A DNA stretch of 64,000 nt from the NCBI RefSeq assembly GCF_001434915.1, contig NZ_AZEF01000010.1, forward strand, positions 1-64,000, given 5' to 3'. The DNA comes from Liquorilactobacillus capillatus DSM 19910 (GTDB lineage Bacteria; Bacillota; Bacilli; Lactobacillales; Lactobacillaceae). Positions within the stretch are counted from its first letter, which is position 1, and the number at the start of each line of letters is the position of its first letter. The notes below the pieces were generated by a model. That model did no database searches. It was not told where the DNA came from and saw nothing but the letters and a program-made list of their open reading frames with translations. Of this stretch, positions 16,167 to 25,116 are shown piece after piece. A program made the position numbers and the translations under genes.

Positions 16167-16976
16167 ATGGGCATGCAAAAGTATGATTTTAATGACAAAA
16201 ATATCTTACGATTTAACCAAGATAAGCATCAACTAGCAATAACGACACAGAATCTACAAGTTTACTATGGAGAAAAGCATGCGCTGGTCGATGGTGATCT
16301 TGAATTTGAACGCTATAAAATAACTTCGTTGATAGGTGCATCTGGCTCAGGTAAGTCGACTTATTTGCGTTCATTGAATAGAATGAATGATAATGTAGCT
16401 AAGGTTGAAGGTAATATTTGGTATCGTGGATTAGACGTCAATTCTTCCAAGATCAATGTGTACGAGATGCGTAAGCATATTGGGATGGTTTTTCAGCGGC
16501 CTAATCCCTTTTCAAAGTCGATCAAGTCTAACATAACCTTTGCACTCCGAGAACAAGGCTTGAAGAATAAGCAGAAACTTGATGAAATTGTTGAAATGAG
16601 TCTGAAAGATGCGGCTTTGTGGGATGAGGTCAAAGATGATTTAAATAAAAGTGCTTGGTCATTATCTGGCGGGCAGCAGCAGCGGCTTTGTATTGCACGT
16701 ACTATTGCCATGAAACCCGATATTTTGCTATTAGACGAGCCAGCTAGTGCGTTAGACCCGATTTCAACAAGTAAAATTGAAGAAACTTTGGTAGAATTAA
16801 AAAAACGTTATACTATTATAATTGTAACGCATAATATGCAGCAAGCCTCACGAATAAGTGACTATACAGCCTTCTTTCATATGGGTCATGTTTTAGAATA
16901 TGGAAAGACTAAAAATGTCTTTACAACACCGCAAATTAATGCAACCAACGATTATATTTCTGGAAATTTTGGTTAG
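16167..16976 (+). CDS. pstB: Phosphate ABC transporter ATP-binding protein PstB (1)
   Basis: ATPase of the phosphate importer, 269 aa. It shows Walker [11 protein letters not shown] loop VFQRPNPF, signature LSGGQQQR, Walker B ILLLDEP and the His switch VTHNMQQ. An N-terminal extension of about 25 residues precedes the nucleotide-binding domain, not found in the second copy. GGGGGAT precedes the ATG. Two successive pstB genes are common in lactobacilli; whether they form a heterodimer is not shown by the sequence. Confidence 0.95.
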   Translation: MGMQKYDFNDKNILRFNQDKHQLAITTQNLQVYYGEKHALVDGDLEFERYKITSLIGASGSGKSTYLRSLNRMNDNVAKVEGNIWYRGLDVNSSKINVYEMRKHIGMVFQRPNPFSKSIKSNITFALREQGLKNKQKLDEIVEMSLKDAALWDEVKDDLNKSAWSLSGGQQQRLCIARTIAMKPDILLLDEPASALDPISTSKIEETLVELKKRYTIIIVTHNMQQASRISDYTAFFHMGHVLEYGKTKNVFTTPQINATNDYISGNFG

Positions 16977-16992
16977 CAGGAGGAGCAAAAAA

Positions 16993-17748
16993 ATGGATGA
17001 TTTTATTACGACAAATGATGTACATCTCTATTATGGAAAAAAAGAAGCCTTAAAGGGGATCAATCTTTCGTTTCCAGCAAAAGGGATCAATGCATTGATT
17101 GGCCCCTCTGGCTGTGGCAAGTCAACCTACTTACGTGTATTGAATAGAATGAATGATTTAATCCCACAAGTAACAATGACTGGCAGTGTCAAAATTAATG
17201 GAATAGATGTCTATAGTCCTAAAACAGATACTGTTGACCTACGTAAAAAAGTTGGAATGGTTTTTCAACAACCTAATCCTTTTCCATTCTCAATCTATGA
17301 AAATGTAACCTATGGCTTACGAATTGCTGGTATCAAAGATAAACAGCTTCTGGATGAAAGAGTTGAGCGCAGTCTGAAACAAGCAGCTGTTTGGGATGAA
17401 GTTAAGGATGATTTGCATAGAAGTGCGTTATCATTGTCGGGCGGGCAGCAACAGCGAGTGTGTATTGCACGGGTCTTGGCTGTTCAGCCAGATGTGATTT
17501 TACTGGATGAACCTACAAGTGCGTTGGATCCAGTTTCAAGCGGATTAATTGAAGATATGCTGCTGACAATTCGTGATAGATACACAATTATTATTGTGAC
17601 GCATAATTTGCAGCAGGCATCACGGATTTCAGATAGAACAGCTTTTTTCTTGAATGGTGAATTAATTGAAGCCGGAAAGACGAAGAGTTTGTTTTTAAAC
17701 CCACAGCGTCAAGAAACAGATGACTATATTAGTGGCCGGTTTGGATAA
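16993..17748 (+). CDS. pstB: Phosphate ABC transporter ATP-binding protein PstB (2)
   Basis: Second ATPase of the phosphate importer, 251 aa, with Walker [11 protein letters not shown] loop VFQQPNPF, signature LSGGQQQR, Walker B ILLDEP and switch VTHNLQQ. The start at 16993 has AGGAGGAG just upstream; an in-frame start 93 nt earlier would lie inside the first pstB. The two copies share long blocks (for example the VWDEV-KDDL region), so they arose by tandem duplication and have diverged at the N terminus. Confidence 0.95.
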   Translation: MDDFITTNDVHLYYGKKEALKGINLSFPAKGINALIGPSGCGKSTYLRVLNRMNDLIPQVTMTGSVKINGIDVYSPKTDTVDLRKKVGMVFQQPNPFPFSIYENVTYGLRIAGIKDKQLLDERVERSLKQAAVWDEVKDDLHRSALSLSGGQQQRVCIARVLAVQPDVILLDEPTSALDPVSSGLIEDMLLTIRDRYTIIIVTHNLQQASRISDRTAFFLNGELIEAGKTKSLFLNPQRQETDDYISGRFG

Positions 17749-17763
17749 TAGGAGAGTGATTTC

Positions 17764-18417
17764 ATGCGTAAAATTCTAGAAAAACAACTTAAAAACTTAC
17801 ATGAAGATTTTGCTAAAATGGGATTTGATGTTGCATCTGCAATTCAACAGGCAACAAATGCATTTGAAAACAATGATGAAGATCTTGCGCAAAAGGTAAT
17901 CGATAATGATCAAAATATCAATGAACAAGAAATTTATTTAGAGAGAAAGGCAGCTCAGGTGATGGCCTTGCAGCAGCCGGTGGCAAGTGATCTGAGAATT
18001 CTAGTAACAATTTTAAAGGCAAGTTCTGATTTAGAGCGAATTGGTGATCATGCCGTCAGTGTTGCCCGTGCAGGATTGCGAATCAAAAAAGAGAAAAAGA
18101 ATAAAATAATTGAAGAAGTAATTGGAGATATGAGTCGACATGCCTATGGGATGTTGAAACAAATAATCCATGCCTATGTTGAAAATGATGAGCACTTAGC
18201 ACGTGATGTTGCTATTTCTGATCGAAAAACCGATGAATATTTAAAGAAAATTCGTAAAGAAGCTTTTAGGGCAATGCAAAATGACTCAGAGTTTATCAGC
18301 TCAGGAACGGAGTATATTGTAGCAGCAAGTCATATTGAGCGGATCGGTGATTACGTTACCAATGTCGCAGAGTGGATTGTGTACACTAACACAGGTCGGA
18401 TTATCGAACTAGGATAA
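17764..18417 (+). CDS. phoU: Phosphate uptake regulator PhoU
   Basis: Cytoplasmic, all-helical regulator that links PstSCAB activity with Pho signalling. The 217-aa protein has two three-helix repeats, each with a metal-site E(R/H)IGDH-like motif (LERIGDHAVSVAR and IERIGDYVTNVAE). Last gene of the operon, 15 nt after pstB2, with GGAGAG before the ATG and a terminator behind it. Confidence 0.94.
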   Translation: MRKILEKQLKNLHEDFAKMGFDVASAIQQATNAFENNDEDLAQKVIDNDQNINEQEIYLERKAAQVMALQQPVASDLRILVTILKASSDLERIGDHAVSVARAGLRIKKEKKNKIIEEVIGDMSRHAYGMLKQIIHAYVENDEHLARDVAISDRKTDEYLKKIRKEAFRAMQNDSEFISSGTEYIVAASHIERIGDYVTNVAEWIVYTNTGRIIELG

Positions 18418-18420
18418 GTA

Positions 18421-18442
18421 GCTGTCGCGACAGCGATTTTTT
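18421..18442 (+). terminator. pst operon terminator
   Basis: GCTGT-CGCG-ACAGC hairpin followed by GATTTTTT, 4 nt after the phoU stop. Confidence 0.75.
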
Positions 18443-18485
18443 AATCTTTTTATTAGCTAAATTAGAAATCAACAAGAAAACATTG

Positions 18486-18517
18486 TGCGCGAGGTTGTTG
18501 GCCTCAGCGCATTTTTT
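18486..18517 (+). terminator. Second terminator downstream of phoU
   Basis: TGCGC-GAGG stem with CCTC-A-GCGCA (one bulged A), loop of 7, followed by six T. Confidence 0.8.
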
Positions 18518-18557
18518 GTATTGAATTAATTAAAAAGATGTGATATTTTTAGTTAAA

Positions 18558-18572
18558 TGAGACTCGTTCTCA
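18558..18572 (+). promoter_or_regulatory. Iron-regulator-like operator before feoA
   Basis: TGAGACT-C-GTTCTCA is an imperfect 7-1-7 inverted repeat with an outer TTA/TAA pair. It stands 25 nt before the feoA start, overlapping the expected promoter (TAATAT at 18575). The layout resembles Fur-family boxes; which regulator binds is inference. Confidence 0.5.
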
Positions 18573-18596
18573 ACTAATATGAAAGTGATGTGAAAA

Positions 18597-19082
18597 ATGG
18601 AATCTTTGGCTAAAGTTCGCAGTAAAGGACAATACATTATCGTTGACATCTTAGGGGAATATCGATTAGCAAGAAGACTGGCAGAAATGGGAGTTGCGCC
18701 CAATGGAGTGCTGACTGTCATTACTGTTTCAAGCGATGAAAGTGGTATGGTGATTTACCTGCGTGGTCAAAGACTGGCAGTAAGTTATGCTATGGCTCAA
18801 AATATTATGGTGAAGGGAGTGGATGAAAATGATAGTAAAGAGCTGGTTTCATTGTCACACATGGAGGTTGGAAAGACTGGTACGATTAATAAAATTCTTG
18901 GAGATAAAAAGCTACGTAAAAGATTAATGGATATGGGGCTTACCAAGAATACGGTTATTAAGGTCTATCAAGTAGCTCCTTTGGGAGATCCAATCGAGCT
19001 GATAGTTCGGAATTATAAGTTAAGTATTAGAAAAAATGAAGCTGATTTTATCTTAGTCAGCGAAGTGGAGGTAATGGAATGA
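18597..19082 (+). CDS. feoA: FeoA protein with two FeoA domains
   Basis: Small cytoplasmic partner of the ferrous iron transporter FeoB, with an SH3-like fold. Most FeoA proteins have about 75-85 residues; this one has 161 and carries two domains, about residues 8-75 (RRLAEMGVAPN) and 82-158 (KRLMDMGLTKNTVIKV). The stop overlaps the feoB start by 4 nt (ATGA). The ribosome site (GAAAGTGATG) is weak but no better start is in frame. The two domains are divergent, so the duplication is old. Confidence 0.9.
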   Translation: MESLAKVRSKGQYIIVDILGEYRLARRLAEMGVAPNGVLTVITVSSDESGMVIYLRGQRLAVSYAMAQNIMVKGVDENDSKELVSLSHMEVGKTGTINKILGDKKLRKRLMDMGLTKNTVIKVYQVAPLGDPIELIVRNYKLSIRKNEADFILVSEVEVME

Positions 19083-21202
19083 CAGTGATCGCACTTGCAG
19101 GAAATCCCAATAGTGGCAAAACAACTCTTTTCAATCGTTTAACCGGGTCTAACCAATATGTTGGTAACTGGCCAGGAGTAACTGTTGAGCGTAAAGAAGG
19201 TAAACTAAAAAGTGACAAAACGATCACAGTGCAAGACCTTCCAGGGGTCTATTCCCTTTCTCCGTATACATCTGAAGAAGTAGTTACACGGAAATATTTA
19301 CTGGATGAAACACCGGATTTAGCTGTTGCAACGGTTGATGCAACTAATATCGAACGAAATCTTTACTTAACATTACAATTAATGGAGACGGGAGTTCCAT
19401 TAGTTTTAGCATTGAATATGACGGATATTTTAAAGAAAAATGGACGTAAAGTCAATATAAAGAAACTTTCTTACATGCTTTCAATTCCGGTAGTGGGAAT
19501 CAGTGCCTTAAAGAATGCAAATATTGATAAATTAGAAAGTGAAGTTAAGCATGCATTAAATAAAAAAGAAAAGTACCCGTTGCCAGAATATGATGAACGA
19601 CTTGAATCTGCATTAAAGATGATCGAGAGTAATATTGTAGGGCTTGTTCCAGAAGATAGTACCCGCTGGTATGCAATTAAGTTTTTTGAACGTGATGAAC
19701 GTGTGTGGGATGAAGTAAAACTTGATGCTACCCGTAAAAAAGATATTGAACATATTATTGAAACTGCTGAAAAGGTTTTTGAAGATAATAGCGATAGTGT
19801 TATCGTTAATGCTAGATATGAATATATTGCTCGGATTATTGAGATGTGTGTCATCGATGAAAAAGATTTCTCAATGAGTATGAGTGATAAAATTGATGAG
19901 GTTGTAACTAATCGGTGGTTGGCGCTACCGATTTTTGTTGGTGTTATGTGGGTCGTATATTATCTGTCTATTCAAACGATTGGTTCAATGGGAACCGACT
20001 GGATTAATGATGTTTTGTTTGGCGAATGGATACCTAACTTCACAGATAGTTTGCTTAAAAGTTGGGATGTTGCACCTTGGATGAATGGGTTAATTGTGGA
20101 TGGTATTATAGGCGGAGTTGGGGCTGTTCTAGGCTTTGTTCCGCAGATAATGATGCTTTTTCTTTGTTTGGGTATTTTGGAGGATTGCGGGTATATGGCG
20201 CGGATCGCCTTTGTGATGGACCGGATCTTTCATCGTTTCAATCTTTCGGGTAAGTCTTTTATTCCTATGCTGATTTCAACTGGGTGCGGAGTTCCTGGAG
20301 TTATGTCGACTAGAACGATTGAGAATGATAAGGATCGGCGGATGACGATTATGCTAACGACCTTTATGCCATGTTCGGCTAAATTAGTTATTATTGCGAT
20401 GATTACCGGTACTTTCTTCCGCGGTCAAAGCTGGGTTGCACCATCAGCTTATTTTCTGAGTATCCTAGCAGTTGTGTTCTCAGGGGTCTTTTTGAAAAAA
20501 ACACGGTTATTTGCAGGACCACCGCTGCCATTCGTAATGGAATTACCGGCTTATCACTTCCCAAAAGCTGGTAACGTTTTGCGTCAGGTTGCGAGTCGAG
20601 CAAGAAGCTTTATTCAAAAAGCAGGGACGATTATCTTTGCTTCATGTGTTTTGATTTGGTTTTTGATGAGCTTTAACTTCAGATTACAAATGACGAGTCA
20701 AAATCAAAGTATGTTGCGCTATTTAGGTGAATTCGTCGCTCCCTTATTTGCCCCTTTAGGTTTTGGTGATTGGCATGCAGCTGTTGCTGTAATTGCAGGA
20801 TTGATTGCCAAGGAAAACTGTGTAGGTACTTTACGAATATCATTTGGAGGTGCTAATTTTGCACAAGCTTTACATAGTACGTATAGTGCAATGGGAGCAT
20901 ATGCTTTCTTAGCTTTTAACTTGCTGTGTGCTCCATGTTTTGCAGCAATTGGAACGATGTATAAGGAATATGGGGATATTAGGTGGACTTTATATGCACT
21001 AGGTTATCAGACTGGTTTAGCTTACTTTGTTTCGATGTTGATTTATCAAGGTTCTCAGATAGTACAACTGCGTATCAATTTTGAAAGTGTATTTCTTAGT
21101 CTAGTCGTAGTTGCTATGATCGTGTATGCTTTATTTATCAAGAAGGATGAAAATGATAAATTATACAGTGTTGAAAAAGTACCAGTAGGGGGGAAGATAT
21201 AA
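19079..21202 (+). CDS. feoB: Ferrous iron transporter FeoB
   Basis: Membrane Fe2+ importer with an N-terminal G protein domain, 707 aa. G1 GNPNSGKTT starts at residue 8, G3 is DLPG and G4 is NMTD; a GDI-like helical linker follows. The C-terminal half has two Gate motifs with conserved cysteines (STGCGVPGVMSTRT and CAPCFAAIGT) within eight or more helices. Translation is coupled to feoA by a 4-nt overlap and to the small Cys-rich gene behind it by a TAATG junction. Confidence 0.96.
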   Translation: MTVIALAGNPNSGKTTLFNRLTGSNQYVGNWPGVTVERKEGKLKSDKTITVQDLPGVYSLSPYTSEEVVTRKYLLDETPDLAVATVDATNIERNLYLTLQLMETGVPLVLALNMTDILKKNGRKVNIKKLSYMLSIPVVGISALKNANIDKLESEVKHALNKKEKYPLPEYDERLESALKMIESNIVGLVPEDSTRWYAIKFFERDERVWDEVKLDATRKKDIEHIIETAEKVFEDNSDSVIVNARYEYIARIIEMCVIDEKDFSMSMSDKIDEVVTNRWLALPIFVGVMWVVYYLSIQTIGSMGTDWINDVLFGEWIPNFTDSLLKSWDVAPWMNGLIVDGIIGGVGAVLGFVPQIMMLFLCLGILEDCGYMARIAFVMDRIFHRFNLSGKSFIPMLISTGCGVPGVMSTRTIENDKDRRMTIMLTTFMPCSAKLVIIAMITGTFFRGQSWVAPSAYFLSILAVVFSGVFLKKTRLFAGPPLPFVMELPAYHFPKAGNVLRQVASRARSFIQKAGTIIFASCVLIWFLMSFNFRLQMTSQNQSMLRYLGEFVAPLFAPLGFGDWHAAVAVIAGLIAKENCVGTLRISFGGANFAQALHSTYSAMGAYAFLAFNLLCAPCFAAIGTMYKEYGDIRWTLYALGYQTGLAYFVSMLIYQGSQIVQLRINFESVFLSLVVVAMIVYALFIKKDENDKLYSVEKVPVGGKI

Positions 21203-21372
21203 TGCTAGCGACCACTATTTTGAGTATTATTATTTTTGGCTGTTTTTGTTATGTTATCTATAATAGGTTTATTAAACGGCATGGAGCTGATAGCTGTCAT
21301 AATTGTGACGATATTGGCTGCCCATTAGTTGACCCTGCAAAAGTTAATCGAAAAAAAACTCGGAGTAAATGA
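21202..21372 (+). CDS. FeoB-associated Cys-rich membrane protein
   Basis: A 56-aa protein too short for most ORF cut-offs. It starts at the ATG that shares one base with the feoB stop (TAATG), with GGGGGGAAG as ribosome site. One N-terminal membrane helix (about residues 5-20) is followed by a basic stretch and a cytoplasmic cysteine cluster CHNCDDIGCP. This matches the FeoB-associated Cys-rich membrane protein family, thought to replace FeoC in firmicutes, perhaps binding iron or a cluster. Family assignment rests on position, size and cysteine pattern. Confidence 0.82.
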   Translation: MLATTILSIIIFGCFCYVIYNRFIKRHGADSCHNCDDIGCPLVDPAKVNRKKTRSK

Positions 21373-21461
21373 TAAATCGTTTTTATAAAAGTAATTTAGT
21401 ATGTGGTACTGGTTTTTATAGAGTTTACTTTAGTGAAAAAACTTGCAAATATTAATGCGTT

Positions 21462-21489
21462 TTGCTTGGAAACTGTGTTAGAATATAAA
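21462..21489 (+). promoter_or_regulatory. Putative fba promoter
   Basis: TTGCTT (21462-21467), 16-nt spacer, TATAAA (21484-21489), about 40 nt before the aldolase start. The match is moderate. Confidence 0.4.
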
Positions 21490-21527
21490 CGTACTCAAAT
21501 GAGTAATATATTTTAGGAGGCTGTTTT

Positions 21528-22391
21528 ATGTCAATCGTAAACGGTAACGAAATCTTTGCTGCTGCTCGCAAAGGTCATTATGCAGTTGGGGCATTCAATA
21601 TTAATAATTTGGAATGGACTCGTTCTATTCTTGCTGCTGCTCAAGAAACTAACACACCAATTTTAGTTCAAACTTCAATGGGTGCTGGTAAGTATATGGG
21701 TGGTTATGAATTATGCCTTAACTTAGTTCAACAAACAGTTAAATCAATGGGAATCACAGTTCCAGTAGTTATGCATCTCGATCATGGTAACTACGAAGCT
21801 GCTAAGGAATGTATCGAAGTTGGATATACATCTGTTATGTTCGATGGTCATGATTTACCATTTGAAGAAAACTTAGAAAAGACAAAGGAAATTGTTGCAT
21901 TAGCTCATGCTAAGAACATTTCTGTTGAAGCTGAAGTTGGTTCAATCGGTGGTGAAGAAGACGGAATCATCGGTGAAGGTGAATTAGCTGATGTTGAAGA
22001 AGCTAAGAAGATCGCTGCAACAGGCGTTGATTATTTAGCATGTGGTATTGGTAATATCCATGGTAAGTACCCAGCAAACTGGACAGGACTTCACTTCGAT
22101 CGTTTGAAGGAACTTGCAGATGAAATCTCAACACCACTCGTATTACATGGTGGTTCAGGTATTCCTAAGGATCAAATCCAAAAGGCTATCTCAATGGGTG
22201 TTTCGAAGGTTAATGTTAATACTGAATGTCAATTAGCATTTGCTGATGCAACTCGTAAATATATTGAAGCTGGTAAGGATCTTGAAGGTAAGGGTTATGA
22301 TCCTCGTAAATTGCTTGCACCTGGTGCAAAAGCAATTACAGATATCGTTAGAGAACGTATTGACTGGTTCGGTACACCATCAGTTAAATAA
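21528..22391 (+). CDS. fba: Class II fructose-1,6-bisphosphate aldolase
   Basis: Zinc-dependent glycolytic enzyme splitting fructose-1,6-bisphosphate into dihydroxyacetone phosphate and glyceraldehyde-3-phosphate. The 287-aa sequence has HLDHGNYE (zinc ligand His83-related motif, catalytic Asp85, His86), EAEVGSIGG, CGIGNIHGKYP and LHGGSGIP (later zinc histidines). AGGAGG precedes the ATG. Codon use is visibly more biased than in neighbours (GGT, GAA, AAG, TTA), as expected for a highly expressed gene. Monocistronic. Confidence 0.96.
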   Translation: MSIVNGNEIFAAARKGHYAVGAFNINNLEWTRSILAAAQETNTPILVQTSMGAGKYMGGYELCLNLVQQTVKSMGITVPVVMHLDHGNYEAAKECIEVGYTSVMFDGHDLPFEENLEKTKEIVALAHAKNISVEAEVGSIGGEEDGIIGEGELADVEEAKKIAATGVDYLACGIGNIHGKYPANWTGLHFDRLKELADEISTPLVLHGGSGIPKDQIQKAISMGVSKVNVNTECQLAFADATRKYIEAGKDLEGKGYDPRKLLAPGAKAITDIVRERIDWFGTPSVK

Positions 22392-22430
22392 TAGTTTTCT
22401 CGTTAAGAGATTAACTTACTAGTTCTTATA

Positions 22431-22490
22431 AATAAAGCAGTATAGTAGAGGTCAGTAATGATTTCTTACTATACTGCTTTATTAGTTTAT
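22431..22490 (+). terminator. fba terminator
   Basis: Perfect 17-bp stem AATAAAGCAGTATAGTA (22431-22447) with TACTATACTGCTTTATT (22467-22483). The T tail is interrupted (TTTATTAGTTTA), but stem strength and position support termination. Confidence 0.75.
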
Positions 22491-22590
22491 AAAAAATAAA
22501 ATTAGTTAGCTAAAGTGGTATTGTAATACTAGCTTTGAAGCTAGGTAAAAAAATAAATTCTTATTCAGCACTCTATTTATCAAGAATAAG

Positions 22591-22700
22591 CGTGTTCCAT
22601 AAGTCAAAATTCTTCGGCTAGTTTCGAATTATTTATAACAAAATAATCGCTATGTTCGTAATTTCAAGTTAGTACTCAAATTATCCTGATTTTTTATCAC
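22591..22700 (-). repeat. Dispersed intergenic palindromic repeat, copy C (reverse)
   Basis: Read on the minus strand it matches copy B over most of its length: AATTTGAGTACTAACT, AAATTACGAACATAGCGA, AATTCGAA and AGAATTTTGACTTATGG. Internal hairpins are kept but bases differ, so it is older or diverged. It occupies most of the 394-nt gap between fba and the CPBP protease gene. Confidence 0.75.
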
Positions 22701-22730
22701 GTTTTCAGTGGTGGAAACAAATTGCTTTTT

Positions 22731-22760
22731 ATATATCATAATGATATCATTGTGATATAT
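22731..22760. promoter_or_regulatory. Near-perfect 30-bp palindrome, candidate operator
   Basis: ATATATCA..TGATATAT flank a central AATGATATCATT; only one symmetric base pair of the 30-bp palindrome is broken. It ends 25 nt before the CPBP gene start, where an operator would overlap the promoter. The regulator is unknown. Confidence 0.6.
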
Positions 22761-22785
22761 AAATTAGCGACAGGAGGAATTTAGT

Positions 22786-23544
22786 ATGTTTAACGGAAAT
22801 AGATGGTCAGGAGGGAGACAACTTTATTGGGGAATAATAATCTTCTTACTCTTCTTTTTTTTAACAATGTTTTTCTATGATGAAACGATTTTATTTAAAA
22901 TAATAGTTAATTTAGTCATGGCTCTAGTTGCGTTAGCAATTACTGTCAGGGCAACCGGTTCGCTTAGAGGTATTCACGTCAAAATAACCTTTAGTTGCTG
23001 TATAATTGGTTGGGGATTATTAGCAATATGCTCGATAATTGTTATGGTGGTTTTAAGCAACTTACCGATAACTATTGGACAAGTCTTTAGGTCCAATCAT
23101 TTTTTACTAGATACAACGGCTGCTCTAGCCGCTGCTATCCTAGAGGAGTCACTCTGCCGTGGGTTATTTTTAATAGGTTTTTTGAAAATTGGAGTATATA
23201 GAGGTTCTTCGTGTAACTTAACGAGGTCTGCCGTTTATTCCTCTTTTTTATTTGGAATATTACATATGATGAATATGCTTGCTGGTCATCCAACAATTGT
23301 TTTACAACAAATTTTTTATGCATTTGCTATGGGAGTCTTCTTAGCCGCTTTGTACATTACAACTAATAATTTATTTTGGCCGATTTTAGTGCACTTTATT
23401 TTAGATTGGGGACCGTTAGTTACATCTTCTGATAATGAAGTTAGCTCGTGGGGGATAATACTAGCAGTTTTTCTTCCTATTCTCATAATAAATGTTATTT
23501 ATTTAATTTGTATTGATCGTCAATTAGCTGCAAAAGTTCTATGA
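22786..23544 (+). CDS. CPBP-family intramembrane protease (Abi type)
   Basis: Putative membrane-embedded glutamic/metalloprotease of the CAAX-processing-like family, 252 aa with about seven hydrophobic segments. Motif 1 EESLCRG (EExxxR), motif 2 FGILH (FxxxH) and motif 3 HFILD (HxxxD) are all intact, so it should be active. AGGAGG precedes the ATG. In lactobacilli such proteins often relate to bacteriocin immunity or maturation, but no bacteriocin gene is nearby. A long palindrome upstream suggests dedicated regulation. Confidence 0.85.
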   Translation: MFNGNRWSGGRQLYWGIIIFLLFFFLTMFFYDETILFKIIVNLVMALVALAITVRATGSLRGIHVKITFSCCIIGWGLLAICSIIVMVVLSNLPITIGQVFRSNHFLLDTTAALAAAILEESLCRGLFLIGFLKIGVYRGSSCNLTRSAVYSSFLFGILHMMNMLAGHPTIVLQQIFYAFAMGVFLAALYITTNNLFWPILVHFILDWGPLVTSSDNEVSSWGIILAVFLPILIINVIYLICIDRQLAAKVL

Positions 23545-23625
23545 GATAGATATAAAGGATTTATTTATCGATCATTTTTAGGTATAAGAAACACCCCTTA
23601 AAGTTTAATAGAGTGGTTTAAAAAG

Positions 23626-23674
23626 TACTTTGCAGAATATGACGTTTAGGTCAGTAACGTGCAAAGTATTTTTT
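23626..23674. terminator. Terminator between convergent CPBP and DUF1836 genes
   Basis: TACTTTGCA (23626-23634) pairs with TGCAAAGTA (23660-23668); an inner ACGTT/AACGT stem lies in the loop. T-runs are present after the stem on both strands. Confidence 0.75.
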
Positions 23675-23689
23675 ACTTTTTTAACAAGT

Positions 23690-24211
23690 TTAATCTGTAT
23701 CTTTTTCAGTATGTTGCAACTCAATTAATTTCTGACCAATAATTTTATAGATTACGGAATGAACAGAAAATTGCTCTGTTAATAAAATTAATTTATCATT
23801 CCGATTAAAACTGAAGGTTGAGTTATCTGCATTGACTTGCTTGAGGGTGGCATTAAAAAGATCTGCAAAATAACTGTAGGCCTGTTCAATAGTATTGTCT
23901 TTTAGAGATTGTTTGATGCCATCGCGAATTGTTTCAAGCGGATAGATTGACTTTAATAAACTGATAACAACTAGTTCAGCTAAATTAGAAGTTGTATATT
24001 TTTTTTTAGTGGGACGTACCATTAACCCTTTTTTTACGTAACTATTTATCATAGAAGGTGTTATCTCGCTTGCCAATAAAGGAGAGAGATACCGGTTCCC
24101 AAGGTTGACTAACTGATCCATGTAGAGTTCAAGATCGGGGAACTCGTTCCATAGTGGAAGCCTAAACTGGCTGAATTCTTCTAACCATAATTTGAATTGT
24201 CCATCATTCAT
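23690..24211 (-). CDS. DUF1836 protein
   Basis: Soluble 173-aa protein of the DUF1836 family. The N-terminal half contains the family block ITPSMINSYVKKGLMVRPTKKKY, which resembles a MerR-like winged helix-turn-helix, so DNA binding is plausible but unproven. The C-terminal half is helical. I take the ATG at 24211 because GAGGAT lies upstream; the longer in-frame start (24259) adds a stretch without ribosome site. Divergent from the hemolysin III gene. No partner is evident from context. Confidence 0.8.
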   Translation of the reverse strand: MNDGQFKLWLEEFSQFRLPLWNEFPDLELYMDQLVNLGNRYLSPLLASEITPSMINSYVKKGLMVRPTKKKYTTSNLAELVVISLLKSIYPLETIRDGIKQSLKDNTIEQAYSYFADLFNATLKQVNADNSTFSFNRNDKLILLTEQFSVHSVIYKIIGQKLIELQHTEKDTD

Positions 24212-24362
24212 TATAAGATCCTCACTCAGATATTTTTTATTGATATTAATTAAACACATATTATACTAGTCTATTATAACATATTAGTCGAGTATGAATA
24301 TGTTAGTAATTTGTGATATCGAATTTAGCCCTTCGTCACCTAGACTTTAAAACTATATCATG

Positions 24363-24391
24363 TTGATTGTTAAGACACGATGTATTAGAAT
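24363..24391 (+). promoter_or_regulatory. Promoter of the hemolysin III-like gene
   Basis: TTGATT (24363-24368), 17-nt spacer, TAGAAT (24386-24391). It lies inside the first codons of the longest possible ORF and so argues for the internal start at 24423. Confidence 0.65.
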
Positions 24392-24422
24392 AGAGATATC
24401 GAATGGGGAAGGGCTTGAGAAA

Positions 24423-25058
24423 ATGATGTTAAATAAGAAGGAACGGTTATTAAATGAAATATGGAGCGGGATAACACATGGAGTAGGACTAGCACTTAGC
24501 ATCGCAGCTCTTGTTTTATTATTAATAAAGGCTGTTGCTAGCACGCAAACACTTTACTTAACAGCTTTTATCATTTATGGTGTTTCATTAATTGTTTTGT
24601 ATGCAGCATCAATGTTTTTTCACTGCTTGTATTTTACTAGGGCACAAAAAATCTTTCGAATATTAGATCACTGTAGTATCTTTATGCTGATTGCTGGAAC
24701 TTATACACCATACTGTCTGCTTGCAATAGGTGGAATCAAAGGGATGCTGTTATTGGGGTTAATCTGGTTCTTAACAATTAGCGGTATTTTATTTCATCTT
24801 TTTTCACATGGTAAACTACAAAAGATTGAGACCATAATCTATGTTATTATGGGTTGGCTTTGTTTACTAGGAATAAAGGACTTACTATCATCTTTAGGCT
24901 GGAATGGTTTTATGCTCTTATTAGCTGGTGGAATAATGTTTACGCTAGGCGCACTGGTTTACAGTATTAAAGGGGTTAAATATGCGCATGTCTATTGGCA
25001 TCTTTTTGTAATGTTAGGTTCAGCAGCGATGTTTTTCTCGATTTACTTTTATATCTAG
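24423..25058 (+). CDS. Hemolysin III / PAQR-family membrane protein
   Basis: Integral membrane protein related to YqfA and the PAQR receptors, 211 aa with seven hydrophobic segments. Family marks are the N-terminal EIWSGITHGVG, SMFFHCLYF, the metal-site like LDHCSIF...AGTYTP, and the late HVYWHLFVM histidine. The start at 24423 follows a purine-rich site and matches the family's usual 210-220 aa; the ORF extends upstream to 24360 but a promoter lies there. The name reflects early cytolysis assays; the actual role is unknown. Confidence 0.88.
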   Translation: MMLNKKERLLNEIWSGITHGVGLALSIAALVLLLIKAVASTQTLYLTAFIIYGVSLIVLYAASMFFHCLYFTRAQKIFRILDHCSIFMLIAGTYTPYCLLAIGGIKGMLLLGLIWFLTISGILFHLFSHGKLQKIETIIYVIMGWLCLLGIKDLLSSLGWNGFMLLLAGGIMFTLGALVYSIKGVKYAHVYWHLFVMLGSAAMFFSIYFYI

Positions 25059-25116
25059 TTTTTTTGAGTAACGCTTTGTACCGTATAATGGGTATATATA
25101 ATGTGCAGGAGGAGTG

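Noticed and set aside
16900-16992. N-terminal extension of the second pstB into the first
   Set aside because: AGGAGGAG directly before 16993 and the family N terminus show that translation starts at 16993.
24360-24422. Longer N terminus of the hemolysin III-like protein
   Set aside because: A near-consensus promoter (24363-24391) lies inside this stretch, and the shorter protein has the family's normal length.
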